From NCBI GenBank assembly GCA_037969565.1, contig JBBKXQ010000165.1, positions 1 through 8,241 on the forward strand: a stretch of 8,241 bases of DNA. The letters are read 5' to 3'. Each line of letters starts with the position of its first letter. The first letter of the stretch is position 1. The notes under the pieces are model-generated. The model was not told where the DNA came from. It saw only the letters and a program-made list of their open reading frames with translations, and made no database searches. Source of the DNA: SZUA-35 sp037969565. Lineage in GTDB: Bacteria; Actinomycetota; Acidimicrobiia; Acidimicrobiales; SZUA-35. Below are positions 5,107 through 8,241 of the stretch, piece by piece. A program made the position numbers and the translations under genes.

Positions 5107-5868
5107 ATGAATGGACGAGTGGCGCTGATCACCGGCGGTGGCAGAGGAATCGGGAGGGGGATCGCGCTCGGACTCGCCGGCGACGGGATGGACGTTGCGA
5201 TCACCTACCGAAAGAACGCTGACGCTGCGCTCGAAACCGCTGCTGCGGTGGAGGACATGGGGCGGTCCTGTCTCGTCATCCAAGGCGACGTCACGGCGAC
5301 GGAAGACAATGTTCGAAACGTGGCCGAGGTGATCGATCGCTTCGGTGCCTTCCAGGTGCTGGTGAGCAACGGTGGGATTGCGAGCCGCGGTCGAACGGTG
5401 GCTGACACCGAGCCCGAGGAACTCCAGCGGGTGATGGCAACCCACGCGTTGGGGCCGCACCATCTGTGTTCGGTGGCTGTGCCCCATCTGCGTACCCACG
5501 AACGCTCGGACATCGTCGTGATCTCGTCGGTGGCCACGCTGCACCATCGTGCCAACGGCGCTCCCTACAGCATGGGCAAGGCGGCGCTCGAGTCCCTCGC
5601 CCTGACGCTGGCCAAGGAGGAGCGGGACAATGGCATCCGAGTCAACATCGTGTCGCCCGGCCTGGTCGAAACGGACATGGGTCGTCGATTGGTGAAAGGG
5701 GCGGCGGGTATCGAAGACATCCGATCGCTCGACGAGACGATGCCTTTCGGTCACGTGTGTCAGCCGGCCGACATCGCAAATGCGGTGCGCTATTTCACGT
5801 CCGACGCGGCGAGTTATGTCACGGGCGAAAAACTCAACGTGTGGGGCGGAGGCCAAGACTTCCGCTGA
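5107..5868 (+). CDS. Short-chain dehydrogenase/reductase (classical SDR, FabG-like)
   Basis: This 253-residue protein has the normal length for a classical SDR. TGGGRGIG (9-16) is the Rossmann dinucleotide-binding motif. Ser141 (VISSV), Tyr154 and Lys158 (YSMGK) form the catalytic triad. SPGLVETDM (183-191) and VTGEKLNVWGGG near the end are typical of 3-oxoacyl-ACP-reductase-like SDRs. An arginine after the second strand (YRKNADAA) suggests NADP(H). Two positions are unusual: the NNAG motif reads SNGG (87-90), and the usual tetrad Asn in helix 4 appears to be His113 (ATHALG). The enzyme probably interconverts an alcohol and a ketone on an unknown substrate. The ATG at 5107 is preceded by a good GGAG, and starting there places the Rossmann motif at the expected distance. 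It follows the alditol oxidase by 84 bp and may be co-transcribed with it. Confidence 0.92.
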   Translation: MNGRVALITGGGRGIGRGIALGLAGDGMDVAITYRKNADAALETAAAVEDMGRSCLVIQGDVTATEDNVRNVAEVIDRFGAFQVLVSNGGIASRGRTVADTEPEELQRVMATHALGPHHLCSVAVPHLRTHERSDIVVISSVATLHHRANGAPYSMGKAALESLALTLAKEERDNGIRVNIVSPGLVETDMGRRLVKGAAGIEDIRSLDETMPFGHVCQPADIANAVRYFTSDAASYVTGEKLNVWGGGQDFR

Positions 5869-5911
5869 CGCGGACCCCGCCCCAGCTCGCCCGCAACCCC
5901 CTTTCCTTCCG

Positions 5912-5960
5912 ATTTGGCACCGAGATTGCCCCGAATTTCGACCACGATTCGGTGCCAGAT
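5912..5960. repeat. Imperfect inverted repeat between the SDR and lhr genes
   Basis: ATTTGGCACCGA (5912-5923) and its near complement ATTCGGTGCCAGAT (5947-5960) form arms with a 9-bp perfect core, TGGCACCGA/TCGGTGCCA. The loop of 25 nt contains a smaller CGAA-T-TTCG inverted repeat. It could serve as the SDR terminator (though no T-run follows), as an operator for lhr, whose -35 region the right arm overlaps, or belong to a dispersed palindromic repeat family. The remaining 5869-5911 segment shows nothing else. Confidence 0.7.
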
Positions 5961-5973
5961 CGGGTGGGGTGGG

Positions 5974-5979
5974 TAGTTT
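5974..5979 (+). promoter_or_regulatory. Candidate -10 element for lhr
   Basis: TAGTTT matches the actinobacterial TANNNT pattern. It is followed by seven bases and the ATG at 5987, so the transcript could begin at the start codon. No -35 consensus is visible; the position is taken by the right arm of the 5912-5960 inverted repeat. Confidence 0.42.
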
Positions 5980-5986
5980 GCAACGA

Positions 5987-8241
5987 ATGTCTGAGGCCAA
6001 GGCGATGCATCCTGCTCTCGCAGGATTCAGCGCGCCGGCGGCCGAGTGGTTCAACACCACCTTCGGCGAACCGACGCCACCACAAATCCACGGCTGGCCG
6101 AAGATCGCTGCCGGCGATCACACCCTGATCCTCGCTCCCACCGGTTCGGGCAAGACCCTCTCGGCGTTCTTCTGGGGACTCAACCAGCTCACCGCCGGGC
6201 CACCGCCCGAAGACAAGAATCACCGCACCCGGATTCTCTACATCTCACCGCTTCGTGCCCTTGCTGTCGACATCGAGAAGAACCTCCGGGGTCCCCTCCA
6301 AGGCATTCGACTGGCGGCGGAACGACTCGGCGAGCCCTTCTACGAGCCTTACGTCGCCATCCGCACGGGTGACACCACGACCGAAGAACGACGCAAGCTG
6401 GCCCAGCAGCCACCCGATCTGCTCATCACCACGCCCGAGTCGCTCTACCTGATGCTCACCTCGAAGATCCGGGAGACGCTGGCCGGAGTCGAAACGATCA
6501 TCATCGACGAGATCCATGCGCTTGCCGCCACCAAGCGGGGAGCCCACATGTCGGTCTCCCTCGAGCGACTCGAACGGGTCACCGACAACCCACCCCAGCG
6601 CATCGGCCTGTCCGCCACGCAACGGCCACTCGAAGAGATCGCACGCTTCCTCGGTGGTCATCATCCCGACCGTTCGACTCGCCCGGTCACCATCGTCGAC
6701 ACCGGACTCCGCAAGCCACTCGACATCGAGGTGATCGTGCCGGTCGACGACATGGCTCGGCTCGGTGAGGTGATCACCGATGAGCCGGTGTCGGGTCCTG
6801 CTGCCGCCGGTCCGGTCAGGCGAAGTATCTGGCCCGCCATGCATCCTCGGCTGCTGGAACTGATCCAAGAGCACCGGAGCACGATCGTCTTCGTGAATGC
6901 TCGGCGTCTGGCCGAGCGGCTCGCCACCCGTCTCAACGAACTCGCGGCCGAAGGGGAGAACCGCTCGGCCGAGGCCGAGGGTCGGCCACCGAGCCCGGAT
7001 CAGGCACTCGTGAAAGCCCACCATGGTTCCCTCAGCCGTGAGCAGCGCCTCCTGATCGAAGACGAGCTGAAGCGGGGGACACTCAAGGGTCTCGTTGCCA
7101 CCTCGTCGCTCGAACTCGGCATCGACATGGGGGCGGTCGATCTGGTCGTGCAGGTGGAGTCGCCGGGGGCGGTCAGCCGGGGCTTGCAGCGGATCGGTCG
7201 GGCCGGTCACCAAGTGGGCGCCCCGAGTGTCGGCAAGTTCTTTCCGAAGCACCGATCTGATCTCGTCGAGGCAGCCGTCGTTGTCGATCGCATGAAGAAG
7301 GGCCTGATCGAGGAAACCCGGTATCCCCGCAATCCCCTCGATGTGCTCGCCCAACAAATCGTCGCTGCGTGTGCGCTCGACGATTGGCCGGTCGACGATC
7401 TGCTCACCCTCATGAGAGGCTCAGCGAACTTCGCCGAGCTTTCCGACGAGGCGTTCTCGAACGTGCTCGACCTCCTCGCCGGTCGTTATCCGTCCGACGA
7501 GTTCTCCGAACTCCGGCCCCGTCTCAACTGGGATCGCGTGGAAGGGATCGTGAGGGGTCGGCCCGGAGCTCAGCGTCTCGCCGTCACCAGCGGCGGAACG
7601 ATTCCCGATCGGGGGCTCTACGGCGTGTTCCTCCCCGACGGCACCCGCGTCGGTGAGCTCGACGAGGAGATGGTCTACGAGAGCCGAGCGGGGGAGACGT
7701 TCCTACTCGGAGCCTCCACGTGGCGGATCGAGGACATCACCCACGAGCGGGTGGTCGTCACACCCGCCCCCGGCCAGCCCGGCAAGATGCCGTTCTGGCA
7801 CGGCGATGGTCCAGGACGGCCGCTGGAGCTCGGGCGGGCCATGGGCGCATTCATGCGCGAAACCGTGGCCATGGATCCGAAGGCGGCCTACGAGAAGTTG
7901 CGGACCGACCATGATCTCGATCACTTGGCCGCTACCAACCTGATCGCCTACCTCGACGACCAGGAAGAGGCCACCGGCAAGATCCCGTCGGATCGGACGA
8001 TCATCGTCGAGCGATTCCGGGACGAGATCGGCGACTGGCGAGTTTGCATCCTGAGCCCGTTCGGGGCACAGGTGCATGCGCCGTGGGGGATGGCGCTTCA
8101 GCATCGATTGGCGGAGGAGCTCGGCTGGGACGTCGAGCTGATGTGGAGCGACGACGGCATCGTCGTTCGCCTGCCCGAGGCCGTCGATCACCTGCCGGTC
8201 GAAGAACTCATGATCGACCCCGACGACCTCGACGAGTTGCT
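5987..8241 (+). CDS. lhr: Lhr-family ATP-dependent helicase, N-terminal 751 codons (runs off the window)
   Basis: The frame is open from the ATG at 5987 to the window end, 751 codons plus two bases, with no stop. Superfamily 2 helicase motifs appear in order: EPTPPQIHGW (28-37, Q-motif-like), Walker A PTGSGKT (51-57), TPESL (149-153), DEIH (174-177), SAT (209-211), VFVNARRLAERLATRLN (301-317), ATSSLELGID (371-380) and QRIGRAGH (401-408). After the two RecA domains come winged-helix and Lhr-specific regions (about 450-751). DEIHAL and the SIWPAMHPRLLELI segment are typical of Lhr. Lhr translocates 3' to 5' on single-stranded DNA and unwinds duplexes during DNA repair. Known bacterial Lhr proteins are about 1,500 residues, so roughly half is seen. 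An ATG at 6005 preceded by GAGG eight bases upstream is an alternative start; 5987 has a -10-like box suiting leaderless initiation. Confidence 0.96.
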   Translation, partial: MSEAKAMHPALAGFSAPAAEWFNTTFGEPTPPQIHGWPKIAAGDHTLILAPTGSGKTLSAFFWGLNQLTAGPPPEDKNHRTRILYISPLRALAVDIEKNLRGPLQGIRLAAERLGEPFYEPYVAIRTGDTTTEERRKLAQQPPDLLITTPESLYLMLTSKIRETLAGVETIIIDEIHALAATKRGAHMSVSLERLERVTDNPPQRIGLSATQRPLEEIARFLGGHHPDRSTRPVTIVDTGLRKPLDIEVIVPVDDMARLGEVITDEPVSGPAAAGPVRRSIWPAMHPRLLELIQEHRSTIVFVNARRLAERLATRLNELAAEGENRSAEAEGRPPSPDQALVKAHHGSLSREQRLLIEDELKRGTLKGLVATSSLELGIDMGAVDLVVQVESPGAVSRGLQRIGRAGHQVGAPSVGKFFPKHRSDLVEAAVVVDRMKKGLIEETRYPRNPLDVLAQQIVAACALDDWPVDDLLTLMRGSANFAELSDEAFSNVLDLLAGRYPSDEFSELRPRLNWDRVEGIVRGRPGAQRLAVTSGGTIPDRGLYGVFLPDGTRVGELDEEMVYESRAGETFLLGASTWRIEDITHERVVVTPAPGQPGKMPFWHGDGPGRPLELGRAMGAFMRETVAMDPKAAYEKLRTDHDLDHLAATNLIAYLDDQEEATGKIPSDRTIIVERFRDEIGDWRVCILSPFGAQVHAPWGMALQHRLAEELGWDVELMWSDDGIVVRLPEAVDHLPVEELMIDPDDLDEL

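Noticed and set aside
4216..6060. A 614-codon open frame on the minus strand
   Set aside because: It lies antisense to the alditol oxidase and SDR genes, both supported by many family motifs. Its translation is rich in Arg/His with no recognisable domain, as expected for a shadow frame in high-GC DNA.
6245..7357. A 370-codon open frame on the minus strand
   Set aside because: It is antisense to the Lhr helicase core, where motifs from Walker A to QRIGRAGH are continuous in the plus frame.
1..8241. tRNA, rRNA, insertion sequence, phage or attachment-site signals
   Set aside because: I looked for transposase or integrase motifs, terminal inverted repeats and tRNA-like folds and saw none. The gaps between genes are short and explained by repeats or promoters.

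Overview
The window is high-GC DNA (roughly mid-60s percent, by eye) and carries a typical actinobacterial gene set: an F420-type luciferase-like oxidoreductase, two PGPGW-type small membrane proteins, an alditol oxidase of the Streptomyces AldO type, and an Lhr helicase. An actinobacterium, possibly of the class Acidimicrobiia, is the best guess. That placement is inference from gene content and style, with no marker gene to confirm it.

Layout. Bases 1-165 hold no supportable complete gene: they contain six perfect copies of a 15-bp tandem repeat and then a strong hairpin that probably terminates the leftward operon. Bases 166-2592 are a compact minus-strand operon read right to left: an Asp/Glu-racemase-like enzyme, an F420-dependent LLM oxidoreductase, and two related small membrane proteins. 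A roughly 94-bp divergent promoter region (2593-2686) carries 16-bp tandem repeats. To its right, on the plus strand, are a PLP enzyme of the D-threonine aldolase / D-serine dehydratase fold (2687-3703), an alditol oxidase (3787-5022), a short-chain dehydrogenase (5107-5868), and the first 751 codons of an Lhr-type helicase (5987 to the window end). The helicase gene has no stop inside the window.

How the genes may fit together. The racemase and the aldolase/dehydratase-like enzyme are transcribed divergently from one short repeat-bearing region. Both families act on amino-acid stereocentres, so a small D-amino-acid or beta-hydroxy-amino-acid module is plausible but unproven. The alditol oxidase and the SDR both work on hydroxyl/carbonyl chemistry and lie in the same direction 84 bp apart. 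Lhr is a separate DNA-repair gene behind an inverted repeat. Genes that begin transcription units tend to lack a Shine-Dalgarno sequence and have a -10-like hexamer 6-7 nt before the start codon, which suggests leaderless mRNAs. Two clear internal genes have good Shine-Dalgarno sequences.

No clearly new system is visible. The most interesting signals are the two non-coding tandem repeat sets, the divergent racemase/aldolase pair, the leaderless-start pattern, and an SDR with a substituted tetrad residue.
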